From contig JH720304.1 of the NCBI GenBank assembly GCA_000231825.2, positions 472,724 through 536,723 of the forward strand: a stretch of 64,000 nt of DNA, in the 5' to 3' direction. Shown piece after piece: positions 12,856 to 25,790 of this stretch. This stretch comes from Tetrahymena elliotti 4EA (taxonomy: Eukaryota > Ciliophora > Oligohymenophorea > Hymenostomatida > Tetrahymenidae). Position numbers and translations under genes: made by a program. Below the pieces are notes generated by a model, which saw nothing but the letters and a program-made list of their open reading frames with translations, was not told where the DNA came from and did not search any database. Position 1 is the stretch's first letter. Each line of letters starts with the position of its first letter.

Positions 12856-15800
12856 ATGAGATTAAGAAAAGTTAGAGCTCATGAAACGGGTTCATCAAAT
12901 TTAGATTACAAGTAATAATAACTATCAGCAATTATTTAAGAGTTATCTTGACAAAATATTTCTTTATGAATATTTGAAATTATTAAAATATACATACTAG
13001 AAATCATTATTTTTTGATTCAATTAAATATTTTTATGATCTATTTAGAGCAGAAAAAATTGAACGCCCAGATGCACCTAGAATAGAGTTTTTATCAACAG
13101 CTAAAAGCAAAAGTTTTTCTGATTTAATTAAAATGAAAATTAATAAAGTTGCCCCTTAGCCTGTTAAAGAAACTGAGACATTATATGTAGAAAATTAAAT
13201 TGCAGAAAAGAACAGATTTCCAGTAGGATATCCTCGTTTCGGATAATTAGAAGAGCCAGAATTAAGAAAAAGAGTTTTTACTGGAGATTCAAATACCTAA
13301 TATGATATAAAATAGCTACCTCGCGTCAAGAAACAATTTACTAAAATAGATAAAAAAGGTATATTAACACTTATAAAAAAATAACTTTAAATAAAGCAAA
13401 CAAATTAAGTTGAAATTTGACTAAGAAAACAAGTCAACTAAATCCTAGATTGAATATTTATAATAAAACTATAATCTTATATTAAAGTTATATAAATATA
13501 ATTAAAATAGATTAAAGAGATAAATTGATTGCAACCAAACACGATTAACATGCTACTGCTATTGCAGAAACACAATTAGTAGGTTTAGAATAATATAATA
13601 AATTTACACTTGAAGGAAAAGTCGATTTAGAAAAAGTTAAAGAAATTCGTCGTGCTATAAGAAGAAGATATGCAAATAGAAAAAACTTCTAAAAGATTTT
13701 TAATGCTTGGGATGATAATTGCACAGGTACTAAACATCTATCTTTAATTGATCTTTCTAAATAAATTAATTTGTTTTTTATAAATCTATTTAAAAGGCTC
13801 AATTGATCCAAAGAATGCTTATGATATGATAAAAAGTATGGGAATAAATATAAATTTTGATGAAGCTAGAGTATTAATTGCAAGTGCTGATATTGATAAA
13901 AGTGGAGATCTTTCACTCAATGAATTTATGGATTTAATTTTTAACAATAATGATATATTAAATGTTAATCTTAAGGAGTTACCTAGTAATTAATCATTTA
14001 TTTTTTAAACAAAATTGATTTCTAAAGGATTTTTAAATTATTAGTAATGACAGAAGATGAATACAGCAGTTTACAAACGGCTAATAGAGTCATGAATAAA
14101 TTAAGAGATGATGCTTAGCTTTCAAAATAGAATAGACATCATAATCAACTAAATGTTATTTTAAAAAATAAGCTATCATCATTAAAAACTTACATATTTG
14201 CAGCTGATAGTTTGTAATAAGGGTTTGTAAGCCATGAAAAATTCTTTGAAATAGTTAAAAAATTAGCCATACCTGAAACGATTATGTCTTAGGAGGATAT
14301 ACAATTTGTTTTTAACAGACATAAAATAGATGAACATAAATTCAACTATAGGGATTTTGTTGATTTTCTAAGAGATTTTAACTTTGTACCAGAGGATATA
14401 TATGTATAAATGCTTTATTTATTTTAAATATGCTTAATTTTATTAAATGTATAAAGGTCGACCCTGCTGAAACAGAAAAGAAAAAAAGCGATAAATAAAA
14501 ATTCTTAACTGCATACAATTATGAAGAAGATAATAAGATAAATATTTTTGATTCAAATTCTGTTAATTCTTGGCATCTAGAATGTATCAGAGAGAAAGCA
14601 AGAAGAGTATTTAGAATTATTGAGAGATATCTAGACAGCAGAGATTCCTTTGATACATTTTTGATGCAATAAATGAAAATTAACAATAAAGATGAATTCA
14701 AAGCAAAATAAATCTCCAAATAGAGCTTGACAAAAGCCATTGAAAATCTCTTCTTGAATGTTGGTGATAAAGAAGTAAAAAAAGATGAAGTTGAATCTTT
14801 TCTTTCTATTTTTTCATACAACAATCATGATCACACAGAAGCAGCTTAAATTTCAAAAGCAATTTATGAGTAATTTTTCATTCAAATATAAAATGTTATC
14901 TTAAATATGATTTAAATAAAGAGAAGAAGATGGCGAATGGTTTAAAAGAATGTAATGGAAACTTAAAAGACCTCCTCCCCCTCCTTAAAAGTTATATCCT
15001 GAATAAAATAAATAGGAAGAATAAGAGGGTCTTGGTTGGAATAATGAAGATGCTGAAATACATTAAATAGAGCCCAATGAATAAAATTATGAAAAATTTT
15101 ATGACACTAGATATAAACCATCCGATATGGATATGAAATAATATAAAGGTTTGACAAGAACTAGTTCAGCACCTCATTTCCCTTCTTCGTTAAATCGAAT
15201 CCTAAGTAAATTTGAAAATAGAATCTTTTGTGGATCTCAGAAAGCATATGATATTTATAAGAAGTTTGATGCTGATTAAGATGGTAAATTAAAATTAAAA
15301 TTTAAATGGTAATACTTAGGATTAAAATTTTATTAAATTAGGTTATATATCATAGAAAGATATGGCTTAAAAATTAAAAGAAATGAATATATTAGATGAC
15401 CATGAAATAAAACCATTTCTGATATATCTTGATCCTTCAAATAAAGGTTATGTCGATTTTACTGAATTTAGTTCCAAAGTTAGAAATGGCATGACAAATA
15501 CAGATAATATGGGTTAACAAGTAGTTATACCATTTACCACTCCTTGTGCTGATCATTTAAGGGATACATAAAAAATGTTGCCATTTATTTAAAAAAGAAT
15601 TGGTGATCTTAGAAAGCCATATTACCCATAAGAATGTAATTTTATTTATTAAAAAAGAAATTTACTAAAAAAATATTGCTTTAATAGAAACGTAGAAAAC
15701 AACTAGATATGGTGCAACACCCAATTTTTAAGATACTTTCACAAACTTTAAAGTAATTAAAGCAAGTCCTATGTTCGCTACAGCTTCAGTAAATTAACAA

Positions 15801-16136
15801 ATACTACTTGAAATATTCTAATGAAAATTTATAAAATTTTTAGGAACGCTTTATGCAAAATCATAATCATAGAACTTAATTCTAAAAAGAAGAGTTTTAA
15901 AAGAAAAAATAATATGAAGAAGGAAGAATATAAAGAAAGAGAGAAAACATGATAGCAATCCAATAAAAAATAGAATCTGAAGTTAAAATATGTGATTAAA
16001 AAGATGATAATAAAAGAAAAACTAAAGGCTTAGCCTAATGGACATACGAACATGTATATTTTATTCTTTAAAAAACATTTTTAAAATTATGTTTCATAAA
16101 AAATAGAGAGCCCATTTACAAAATAACTATAAATGA
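12856..16136 (+). CDS. Multi-EF-hand calcium-binding protein, 846 aa
   Basis: Eleven exons splice to exactly 2,541 coding bases. Most of the ten introns are 51-60 nt; the first and second are longer (136 and 152 nt). EF-hand loops are visible in two well-formed pairs. Near residues 186-245 are DDNCTGSIDPKN (odd at position 12) and DIDKSGDLSLNE (canonical). Near residues 622-690 are DADQDGYISQKD and DPSNKGYVDFTE (canonical). Between them (about 300-420) lies a degenerate pair without good calcium ligands. The N-terminus and C-terminus are basic and extended, ending in a Lys/Arg/Gln helix (EEFQKKKQYEEGRIQRKREN). The architecture recalls large ciliate EF-hand proteins of the axoneme, but I infer this from layout only. 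Expected activity is calcium binding with structural or regulatory use. Confidence 0.88.
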
Positions 16137-16949
16137 ACAATTTGAAAGCTTTAAAGCTAAAAACCTTTACTTCAAAATATTTGAAAAATATATTTTTGAT
16201 TATAATTTTATTTATATTTATAATAATTATAGATGTCATATTATTTATCCTTAAAATTAATTAATATCTCTAAATAATTTATTAACTCATTTCACTCATT
16301 TTAAAAATTAATTTTATTTTTGTCTTTCTTTTGATGCTTGCTTTTTAATTTAATTCATTTTTTCTAAAAATAATTAAAAAATATCAACATGTTAAAATTT
16401 GATAATCTCTTCATGCTATTCTTTTTAAAATGTAATTTATCTATCAGTCAGTGACTTAGATTTGTAACTCAGATATGTCTTTTTGGAAATAATTAAAATA
16501 TTTAATTTGAATGAGTCAGTAAAAAAAAATAAAAAATTTGTTAACTTTCTTTATAGTTTAACATTTTTTATTAAGAAAAATGAAACTATTTGTTCAAGTA
16601 AAATCTAAAATAAAACATGTTTTCAATAATTAAATATACATATTCTTTAATAATTTATTTACTCTTATTTATTATTATTAATTAGATTTAATGTAATCAT
16701 AGTACATAAAAGTCCTTTCAAAAATAGTGCTTTAATTTCTTTAAAAACATTTAAATTAGAAAATCTTAAAAGTTATTGATGAAAATACTTAATTATTATT
16801 CTATGACTCTTTAAATTATAATATTTTAATCTTAAATTTGCAAATCTTGAAAAGATATTAATCGAAGTTTCTAATCTTCGATAATAATTCAAAAAAATAA
16901 AAAACCTTTGTAAAATATTAAAGTAAATATTAGGTTAGTAAAGTAAAAA
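16137..16949. other. A+T-rich intergenic sequence
   Basis: Spacer between the EF-hand gene and the methyltransferase gene, both on the plus strand. No feature beyond homopolymeric A/T runs. Confidence 0.5.
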
Positions 16950-18185
16950 ATGAATTTTATTTGTAGAGTAGCTAAGAAGGGATCAAAATTAGCTTTAGGT
17001 AGTTTGATGAAGTAAAAAAATTTAGCTTAACCAGTTTGCTTTTACTTCAGCTAACCTCAGAGTAAGAATTTTGTTATGAAAAAAACCGAATTGAGTAATG
17101 ATTTATTGATTTCATTATCTATGGGATTTGAGCATAAAGAAGCTACTAACTAAAAGGAATTAACTTAGAATTTAATTGTTAATAATGTTCTCAAGGACAA
17201 AGTTGTTTAAGAAGTTTTTAATGAGTTAGATAGAGACTTATTTGCAATGAATAAAAGCTAAAAGATTTATGCAAACAATCCATTATCAATAGGAAAAGGC
17301 TAAAATATGACTTCTCCTTTAATGCATGCTATTACTTTGTAGGAGATTTATGAAAGATTAGCTATTTTACTAAAGGAAAAGAAAGGTTCAGAAATAAAAA
17401 TATTAGATATTGGCTGTGGAAGAGGCTATATTGCATTTGCTTTATCAAAATTAATAGAAAAATGTGATGATTTAAAAGATATAAAAGTTTTTGTGAAGGG
17501 TTTAGATATCTATAATGATTTAACTTTAGGTGCATATGAAATACTTTAAAAGTTAAGCTTTAACAAAAATATTACTTTTGAATTTGAAACTTTGAATGTT
17601 GAGCAGGAAATATAAAGTAAATAGCATGTCTATGATATTATACATTCTGGTGTTGCTCTTGAATTAAATGTTTATAATAGCATGATAGATTAAATTTATG
17701 CCTAAAGTTAATAAGGCTCTTGTATAATTTGTCCAGTTATTTAAGAAGATTTAGAGTAGAATTTATATTTGAGTAGCAATAATGAGCAGCACATAATTAT
17801 GAAGTGCGTTTACTCTTAAATGATAACACTCAAGCAATAAGAAGTAAACAAATACTTTTTAGATGATGGAGAAGTTGCTGAAGAAGAAGAAGGAGAATCA
17901 AGTTCTACTTAAAATGCAGAAAATTAGAAAAGCTAAGAAGAAAGGAATACTGAATTATTAGAAAATACTAAACTTAAAAGAGACCTCCATAAATTTGAAT
18001 CATAGATGTAATAGAAAGAAGCAAGCCTCAAATAATATTTTGAAAATTTCAAAAAAAAAAATAATGGTGTAGCTCCTAATTTGAAGGAAATGAACAGTAA
18101 TTAAGATATTAAATAACTTCTTAGTGAAATTTAGCACCTCAAAAAGCAAATAAAAATAGTAAAAGCTAATTTATTGATCAAATGA
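16950..18185 (+). CDS. Protein-L-isoaspartate O-methyltransferase-like protein with coiled-coil tail
   Basis: A single intron-free frame of 411 codons. PIMT enzymes transfer a methyl group from S-adenosylmethionine to isoaspartyl residues in damaged proteins, starting their repair. Visible family marks are NNPLSIGKGQNMTSPLMHAI near residues 110-130, matching the PIMT substrate-side signature, and motif I of the SAM site, ILDIGCGRGYIAFALSK, soon after. A later segment (YDIIHSGVALELN) takes the place of the usual motif before the 'AP.LP' loop. The first 40 residues are basic and Ser/Leu-rich (NFICRVAKKGSKLALGSLMK), suggesting a mitochondrial presequence. Unlike ordinary PIMT of about 225 aa, the protein continues for some 150 residues of acidic and Lys/Gln-rich coiled coil. 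Catalytic competence is not certain because the C-terminal half of the domain is divergent. Confidence 0.85.
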
Positions 18186-20301
18186 AGTTTAGCAGTGTTT
18201 TTATATTATTTTTCATCTATAATGTCTTAATTTTAATGTTATGATAAGTTTTTTTTTATTAAAAAAGATTAAAATTAAACAAAAATAAATTTTAAAAACT
18301 TACTTCATTCTTTTTTAATTATTAATTAATCTAAATATTTTGATCATTTTTAGACCAGATTAAATAAAAAATTCAGGATTAATCCAATGTTGATTTTTAA
18401 AATATACATATGATTCTCATAAATTAAGGACTATTTTAAAAAAAATTGAATTTTTATTATTAAANNNNNNNNNNNNNNNNNNNNNNNNNNNNNNNNNNNN
18501 NNNNNNNNNNNNNNNNNNNNNNNNNNNNNNNNNNNNNNNNNNNNNNNNNNNNNNNNNNNNNNNNAAAAACTTTCATAAATGAATTAATTAATTTAGATTG
18601 AAGGAATTTACAAAATATTACTATAAACTATGTAAAAAATTATGATTAACTTTTTCATGTAATTTTGAAAAATTATAAAATGAAATCTAAATTATTTCTC
18701 ATTCTAAATCTACAAATAGGTTTACTAGATGTTTCATTTTATAGAATTTTTATCTATTTATATTTAATCTTCTGTTGTTATTTTCATCATAAATGAATAA
18801 ATTATAACTTTTTTAGAGATAAAAAAAATGAATCAAATATCTTAAGGTGATTGTAAAATTTTATTTGATCAAATAAATAAATCAAAACTAAATATTTTTA
18901 CCCAAAAATTAGAACAAAATAGGAGAGATTATAGCAATGGCATATGTTTGAGATAAACTTTAATTATTCATCTTCAGTTAAATAAGAATAGCTTTAATTA
19001 TTTAAAGAAAAAGGAAAATTGAAGAAAAATGAGAATTAAAATTTCTTTTAAATAAGAACAATCAATCTTATTTATTAAATAAAAGATAATTTATAAATTA
19101 TTGTTTTGGATTTTAAAATTTTTATACCTTATATTGAGGTAGAGAACTTAAAGGTTAGATATCTAACTTAAATCTGAACTAAATGCTATTAAACCATTAC
19201 CACTAAAAATACAATTGCTTTAAGGAGAAAATAAAAATATCAAGTTAACATTTATTTTATCAAAATATGTATAAATAAAATCTGAGGTCGATATGCAAAT
19301 ATTTTTAGTTTTCACACTACCATAAGTCAAAATAAAATTTGGCCTCACTGCTTTAGTCTATATTTCTTTTAAATAAAAAATAATATTTGAGAGATTATAA
19401 AAAAAAGCTAGCTAACTTTAAAAAAATGAAAACTAATTAGGATGTTTTTAAATGGCTATTAACATTTAAAAAATAAAACTATTGATGAAACATATGCAAT
19501 AAATAGCAAGACTAAAGAAAAAATAGCAAATCAAATAAAAAAAATATTCTACATCAGTTCAAGTGTTAAATCTTAGAGAAAAGAATTATTAGTTAATTGG
19601 TCAGCCTATAGTTATATTTTCTATTCATCCATTTTCTTATAGATTTTAAAATTCAAAAAATGTTTAATTTATATCAAAAATTTTAAAGAGAAATAATTTT
19701 GATATAAATATGGAAAAATAATTTGAGGAAGATGTTATGATAAAATAATAAATTTAATTTAAACCTAGTTTTTTAATGAAATAAATAAATTAGCTATTAC
19801 TTCTTTTAATGTTTATTACCTTAAATAATTAATATTAACAATATTATGAGACTCAAAGTTATTTAATTTTTACTTTTAAATTAAATAACTTAAGGTTAAT
19901 AAATGAGAATATAAATATCTTATTACATTTTATTCTGAACTTTATGATCTTGGGCTTCCAGACATTTTCTTTTTTTTGTTTTTATTTTTTATTTATATAA
20001 AATTGTATGATTAACTAAATAGTTAATGAAAATTAAATAAAAATTTTCTAACTTCATTCAAATTCATAAAAACAAATATTGCTAACTTCAAAATTTTTTT
20101 CTAGTTGAGCAAATATAAATTGATATTTTTAATTTATTTTGATAGTGAAAATAATGCGAATAAAAAAGAATAAGGAGCTAATTTTATGAACCAGAATTTA
20201 CAAAGAAAATATTTGGATTCAATCTTGGCATTTAAAACAAATAGCTTTGCAAATTATCAAAAAGAATAAATGCAACAATACTTTACTACATAAATGCTTA
20301 A
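18186..20301. other. Intergenic region with sequencing gap and weak ORFs
   Basis: Noncoding interval with a 100-base N gap at 18465-18564. Two plus-strand frames are open in the ciliate code. One is 64 codons from ATG 18828 to TGA 19020-19022. The other is about 218 codons from ATG 19453 to a TGA near 20108, with a hydrophobic, Phe-rich stretch. Neither has introns, homology I recognise, or codon character beyond what A+T-rich DNA gives by chance, so I do not call them. Confidence 0.4.
18465..18564. other. Assembly gap, 100 N
   Basis: Exactly 100 N, the conventional placeholder for a gap of unknown size. It lies in intergenic sequence between the methyltransferase gene and the LRR gene. Confidence 0.95.
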
Positions 20302-23276
20302 TCATTTGTTTTTATCACTCAAATATTATTGCAACTAGTCTTTTAAGCTTCTTAGCTCTTAGTTTTTATCTTTCTCTTTATTTATCTATAATTTCCAATC
20401 TTTTTATATCGATAAAAGTTGAATTTAGATTATATCAACAAAATAAAAATTATCAATTTGATATAAAAATATTTACCCGTCAAGCTTAATAATGATATAA
20501 TTAAGGTAAGAGCAGTTTATTAAAACTTCTATTTTTGGAATTAAAGTTACACCAATAGATCTAACAAACAAAAAATGTTTAAATTTAATCTAAAAAATAT
20601 TTTAAATTTACTATTTTAAATTAATAATCAGAGATTTTAATCTATTGCAATTCGAGATACTGTAGAAAAAAGATGATAAGCCTTTCTACTAAATGAAATT
20701 TCGACTTTTTAAAAAATTTAAATTAAAAAATTATCAGTTATAATTATTTACCTAACATCTAAAGTCAATTTTTCTAATTGAGAGCACATTTTTAGGCCAT
20801 TTCCTAATCCTTTAAATCCTTCATTACTTAAATCATTGGATCTAAATTAAAATAAATATTTAAATGTAAACTTTTTGATCTAAATGAAGAATTACTCAAA
20901 GTTCATCTTTAAGTTTTTAAGTTTTTAGCATTTCATTAAATAGTTTCCAAATTCAGTTGCTCCTTATCCTTCAATCTTGCAGTAGCTTTTTTAATAATTT
21001 TGATTTTAAATTACAAAATGTACCTTATTTATTCTTTAAATTATATGTGATGAGGGGAAAAAAAAAAGAATATATTTGAGCGAAAATTCAAAACATGAAA
21101 AAATTTTTTTGAGATGAAAAAATCTGAGGATCTACAGTATTTTAGTTTATGTTTTTTGGAATTTAAATTAAAATTTATTTAAGTTATCTGAAATCAAAAT
21201 AAAATAAAAACTGCTTACTGGCAACTCAATTATAGTGATTCAAGATTTTGTAAATTTGAAATAGCATTTCCAATACAAGACAAACCTTCAGATGCAATTG
21301 AGTTTTAACTATTATAAAAATAAATTAAATTGATTTTATTTAAAATAAAATTTACTCAAGAAAAAGTTCTAATGTTTAAAGTTAATTGCAAGAGGACAGA
21401 CCTTGACTGATAACTTTTATGCCTGAAGACCCAATTGAATTAGCTCTTTTTATTAATTAAATTATGAAGGTCTAAAAAACATCAAAATATACATCAAATT
21501 TAAACTCAAAAATGTTGAATTAACACAGTTTGAGATTCCTTATCCCATAAAAATGCATCCCTAAGTCTGAATTAAATTAGTCCTATTTTATAATTGTTCT
21601 AATTAAATTTTAAGCTCAATAATTACATTAAAGATATATTTATTTTTTTTAAGCTCTTATTATTCCCAATGCCCTAACTTATTTATTCGGCTCCTACTTA
21701 CTTGATTCTATTACCGCTATTAATAAAAGATAAGTATATTTTTTAATTTAAAAATAACTTACTTCAAATACAATTTGATATTTTCTAAATTAGAACAGTT
21801 CTAAATAGCTTTACCAATTTCAGTTGCTCCTTCCTCATAAATATCACAATATCTGAAATATTAGTTTAAATTTAATTATCTAAAATTTTAAATATTAATT
21901 TATACTATAAATTGAACTTTAATTTCTTTAAATTTTAAAGTTTGCTAATCCCTTCTCTTAATCCCTAACAAGATTTCTCTATCAATTTTTGGTGGCTATT
22001 TTAATATTTTTATTTTATCTATTTTTAAATGAAATAAAATACTTCATTTGTATAAACAACTTGTTTAAATTCTAGCAATTTCCTAAAAAGACTCCAAATT
22101 GATAAAGGCTATTCGAAGCTAAATTATTTTGACTTTTTTTACAAATAATTCTTACAATTTAAAATAGAAATTCAATAATTTTACTTCAAAATTAAAACCA
22201 GCTTTTAGAGGTTTTGGCACTTACTAATACCTTCCATCATACCACTAAACTCACCTTATGCTAAACTATTTTCACTTTAAAAAGTTAAAATTAGTTCTCA
22301 TTTTATTTTATTTAACTTACCTTAAGTTGATACGAAGATTTTTTATTTTTGAGCATGCTCCTATTCCTTAACCTAATCCAACTGCACCAGCTCCATTAAT
22401 CATATTTTACCTTAAAAAAAAATAAATTTAAATAACTATTAAAATCATTTTAAAAATTACTATAAACTTATTTCTAAATCAGATAAATTGAGAATTTTGC
22501 TGATATTTTCTCCTATTTATTTTGCATCTCTTGAAATTAAGAAACTTTTCCTATGATTATTTATTAAAAATGATGTTCTTTATTTAGTTCATTTAAAATT
22601 ATTTATTTCTTAAAAGAGCATTTATTATTAATATGATTTAAGGCTTTGATTGATTTTAAATATTTCAAAAATTTTTAAAAAAATCCAATTTTAGAAAAAT
22701 AAGGAGAAAATTTAAATTTTAGAAAGAGAAATTACTTTTTAGATACTTTCAACTTATGAATTCTGTTTAGTAAATCTTCAGTTAGCTTTATTATTTTAGT
22801 AAATCTTTAATTTAAATTTTTTTAAAATGTAATTACTTCTTCATATAAAAAAACCTTAGATTCAAAGAAATCTAAATTTTTTTATTTTAATATTTATATT
22901 AAAGTCTTTTGATTGATATTTACATTCAATCAGGTCATATTCCTCTACTCTATACTAAAGTGAATTTTAAATTGATAGAGGTTTAACTTGTTATAGTCTT
23001 TCTTCAATAACAGCTCCTTCTGACAATTTATTTATTTTGTTTTAAATATATTTTTATAAATAAAATTATACCTTAGTCAGATATTTTTAATACCACATTT
23101 TTTTGTGATACTTTATTTTAAGCTTTTAGAGATAAAAAAGAATCATTATTTTCTAAATACTAAAATGTTTCATAATTCATTTTTGACAACTAATCTAGTA
23201 AATCTTTAACATTTTCTTTTAAAATAAAGCATTCATTTATAATTTATCTCTTAACACTATTTATTTAATCAATCAT
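20302..23276 (-). CDS. Leucine-rich-repeat protein, 622 aa, one repeat per exon
   Basis: Seventeen exons on the minus strand splice to 1,869 bases with no internal TGA. Exons 1-3 (23276 to 22736) encode a helical, charged N-terminus. From exon 4 (22461-22550) each exon carries one LRR of the ciliate type, pattern N-x-[LI]-x-x-x-G-x-x-x-[LI/F]-G-x-x-[LI]-x-x-C-x-x-L-x-x-L-x-[LI]. Exons 4 to 15 are all exactly 90 nt with phase-2 boundaries; examples start at 22410, 22274, 22132, 21995, 21852, 21716, 21582, 21445, 21308, 20985 and 20841. Exon 16 is 93 nt. The last exon (20560-20302) finishes the solenoid and adds a Lys/Gln-rich coiled tail. LRR solenoids bind proteins; no partner or enzyme domain is visible. 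The repeats have diverged strongly, unlike those of the second LRR gene at 29-32 kb. Confidence 0.88.
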
Positions 23277-23819
23277 TTTTTTTTTACAAAATTTAACTTT
23301 TTTGATAAAGAAACTTTTAACAATAATTATTTATTTATTTTCTTTAATTAATAGAAAGTTATGAGATTAGAGTTAAAGAAATCACTTAAAAAAATTAGAA
23401 AAATAAATAAATAAAATCTAATCATTTTCTAATTTTAAAAATGTATATCCACTATTAATTTTAAAATGATTTTTTAAAGATATTTTATTGTCAATATTAA
23501 TGAATCTAAGTTGTAAGAATATTGAAGTTTGTATTTTAATTAAAATTTAATTACATATTTACATCTAATCAAAACTTTTTTTCATGCCATTTGACATATG
23601 TAAAAAATTATTTTAAAATTTTAGCGATTTTTTTTATCTAACAATGCTTCGGTAATAATTTCATTTTATTTTTGTAATTTATTTCTTATTTTTTAAATTA
23701 TTATTAAATAAAAGAGTAATGTTTATGTTATTTATTACATATAGATTAAAGAAAAATAATATAGACATTTAAAATAAACTACAATCTTCTTTAAAAATTT
23801 AAAAATGTAAATGTATCAT
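23277..23819. other. A+T-rich intergenic sequence
   Basis: Spacer upstream of the LRR gene start (23276) and downstream of the next minus-strand stop (23820). It should hold the LRR gene promoter; no distinct element seen. Confidence 0.5.
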
Positions 23820-25338
23820 TCATTCATCTTAAAGATCATAAAATATAATTTATGGATTAAATATTTATTAATCAGACATGAAAGCCTTAAAAGCTAAAAT
23901 TTAGAGCTATGTTTTAGCTATTTATTCAAAGCATTCATTATTCACTTTAATTAGTTGCGTATTTAAATTATCTTACAACCTTAATTTTAAATTTTCAATC
24001 CTTAAAATGAAATTATTTTAAAATAACTATCTAATTATTTTATAGAAATTAACACTTTATTCAACTAGAGTCTCAAGATATTTTATTTAAGGTAATATTA
24101 AATTTTATTATAGGATTTATTCAAAGCTGTTAGCCTAAATTTCTGCATTAAGTTTTATCTTTTAAAAATAATGTGATTGATCTAAAAACTATCTACTGTA
24201 ATATTTAGAATATATTTATGATTATCCAAATGATGTAAATAATGACATTAAAAGATCTGAGTGATTCACAAATTAACTTGGGTTAATATATATATTAACT
24301 GATTTAAGATTTTTAAAGTATTAGAAATTCTATTATTATCTTTCTTATTCATATATTTAACAATATCTTTTTAGATCATAAAAATTGTCAATTTCAAGTG
24401 TGTAAGGATTCTTTGAGTTTTTTAAATCCAAGAAAAAATAAAGTTTACAATATTGCAGAAAAGAAGAAACAATAATTAAGCAAAGGTAAAAGTATTAGTA
24501 GGAGGTAATATTTTCTAAATTGACCAGAAAGTATAAATAGTAAACTAAAAGAAAACTTTTTTGCATCAGAGAAAATTTTATTGACTAATTCAAAGTAATA
24601 TATCCTAAAAACTAAACCTCATCAGTTTAAATTTTGCTCTCTACATCTAAATGAAGAAAAAATTTTATCAGCAAATTTCTTTCTAAAGAGCTTTATACTT
24701 ATAAATATTCGACTCTGTATTTTATACTTTGGTAGTAATAAAGAGCTAGAATTACATTATACACTGAATAAATAGGTATAAATCTTGAATTTTTTAATAG
24801 TTCAGTAATCACAGTGACACAAGCCATAAAATTGAAGGAGGTAGAAATTGATTGTTTAATTAATATATTTGGTAAAGAGGGATAATTAGTACTAAATAAA
24901 TAGCTTAAAGAAAATAGACCATCCATCCAACAAAAAAATAAATCTATTCCTACAGAAACTATCAACCATAGGCAAAGCAATTTTTATAGTTAAATTTAAG
25001 TATCATACATAGTTAGATAAATAAAAACTTTAGTTGGTGTAAATATAATGCTATTAAAATGAACCAGATAGAATAGTTTATTGTATTCTTATTGAAAATT
25101 AAAAATAAGAGGTTAGTTTAGATTATTTTACTAATTTTATAACCTGTAAAAGAAGTAGTATTCTTCTGAGAAGGTTAGAATTAAGAAAATGCAGCTTTTG
25201 ATACTCATTTAGTAAACTCTTTGCAATACTATAAAACTCACATATCTACTGAAAATAATAGAAAGAACGAAGCTCCTAATATATGAATTTATATTTGTAT
25301 CATCCTATAGCAAGTAAAAATTTGTTAATAAAATATTT
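23820..25338 (-). CDS. Multi-pass membrane protein, paralog 1 (start uncertain)
   Basis: A continuous ciliate-code frame of about 500 codons on the minus strand ends at TGA 23820-23822. Several hydrophobic segments fill the N-terminal 300 residues (for example LCLWLIVSVGIDLFFCW and YLCLIIVSSFLQYCKLYFFL). A soluble Gln/Asn-rich C-terminal 200 residues follow. It is a clear paralog of the gene at 25791-27281: IDNFYDLKRY aligns with IDNFYDLKKY, and VGIDLFFCWMDGLF with LGIDQFIFWIDGLF, in the same order throughout. That conservation shows the frame is real. The 5' end is unclear: the frame is open past 25338, but no ATG fits the N-terminus of the paralog, so a short first exon may be missing. Function unknown. 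Confidence 0.8.
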
Positions 25339-25790
25339 TAGTAATTTTTGATACATTATAAAGTTAGATCAGTTGGTAAACCTATAATATCAAAGATATT
25401 TTCGAAATTATTATTAAAGCTATTAATATTTAAATGTATTTTTTTTATTCATCCATTTATTTTAAAAATTCCAATTTATGTTATTTATTTATTTAACTTA
25501 CTTAATTTATTTCACTCAATTTATCTCCATTAAAACAATTTTAAAATACTCATCTAAATTAAAATAATGCTAGGAATAAAAAATATTCTAAATCTATTAA
25601 GATGATGAAAGATGGTTTTGTTATATATAAAATAATCATTTAAATGTGATAAAGGTATATGGTAAATATTTTTTTAAATCATGAAATTAATCTTTTATCT
25701 AAGACAAGCAAAGTTTAAACAAAAATGAATATTTTAAGGCTAATAAATACTCACATACATAATTAATTGACATTTAAAAAACATAGCATT
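25339..25790. other. Intergenic sequence, part of a duplicated unit
   Basis: Spacer between the two membrane-protein paralogs. The stretch from about 25560 to 25735 is related to 32945-33120, that is, to the 3' flank of the truncated third copy. Part of it (25693-25735) is reproduced in the mosaic insert at 29383-29425. Confidence 0.6.

Noticed and set aside
19453..20108. Plus-strand ciliate-code ORF of about 218 codons
   Set aside because: With TGA as the only stop in such A+T-rich DNA, frames of this length arise by chance; it shows no homology or splice structure.
20247..20489. Hydrophobic plus-strand ORF of 80 codons
   Set aside because: Antisense to the last exon of the minus-strand LRR gene (20302-20560), which has a complete spliced model.
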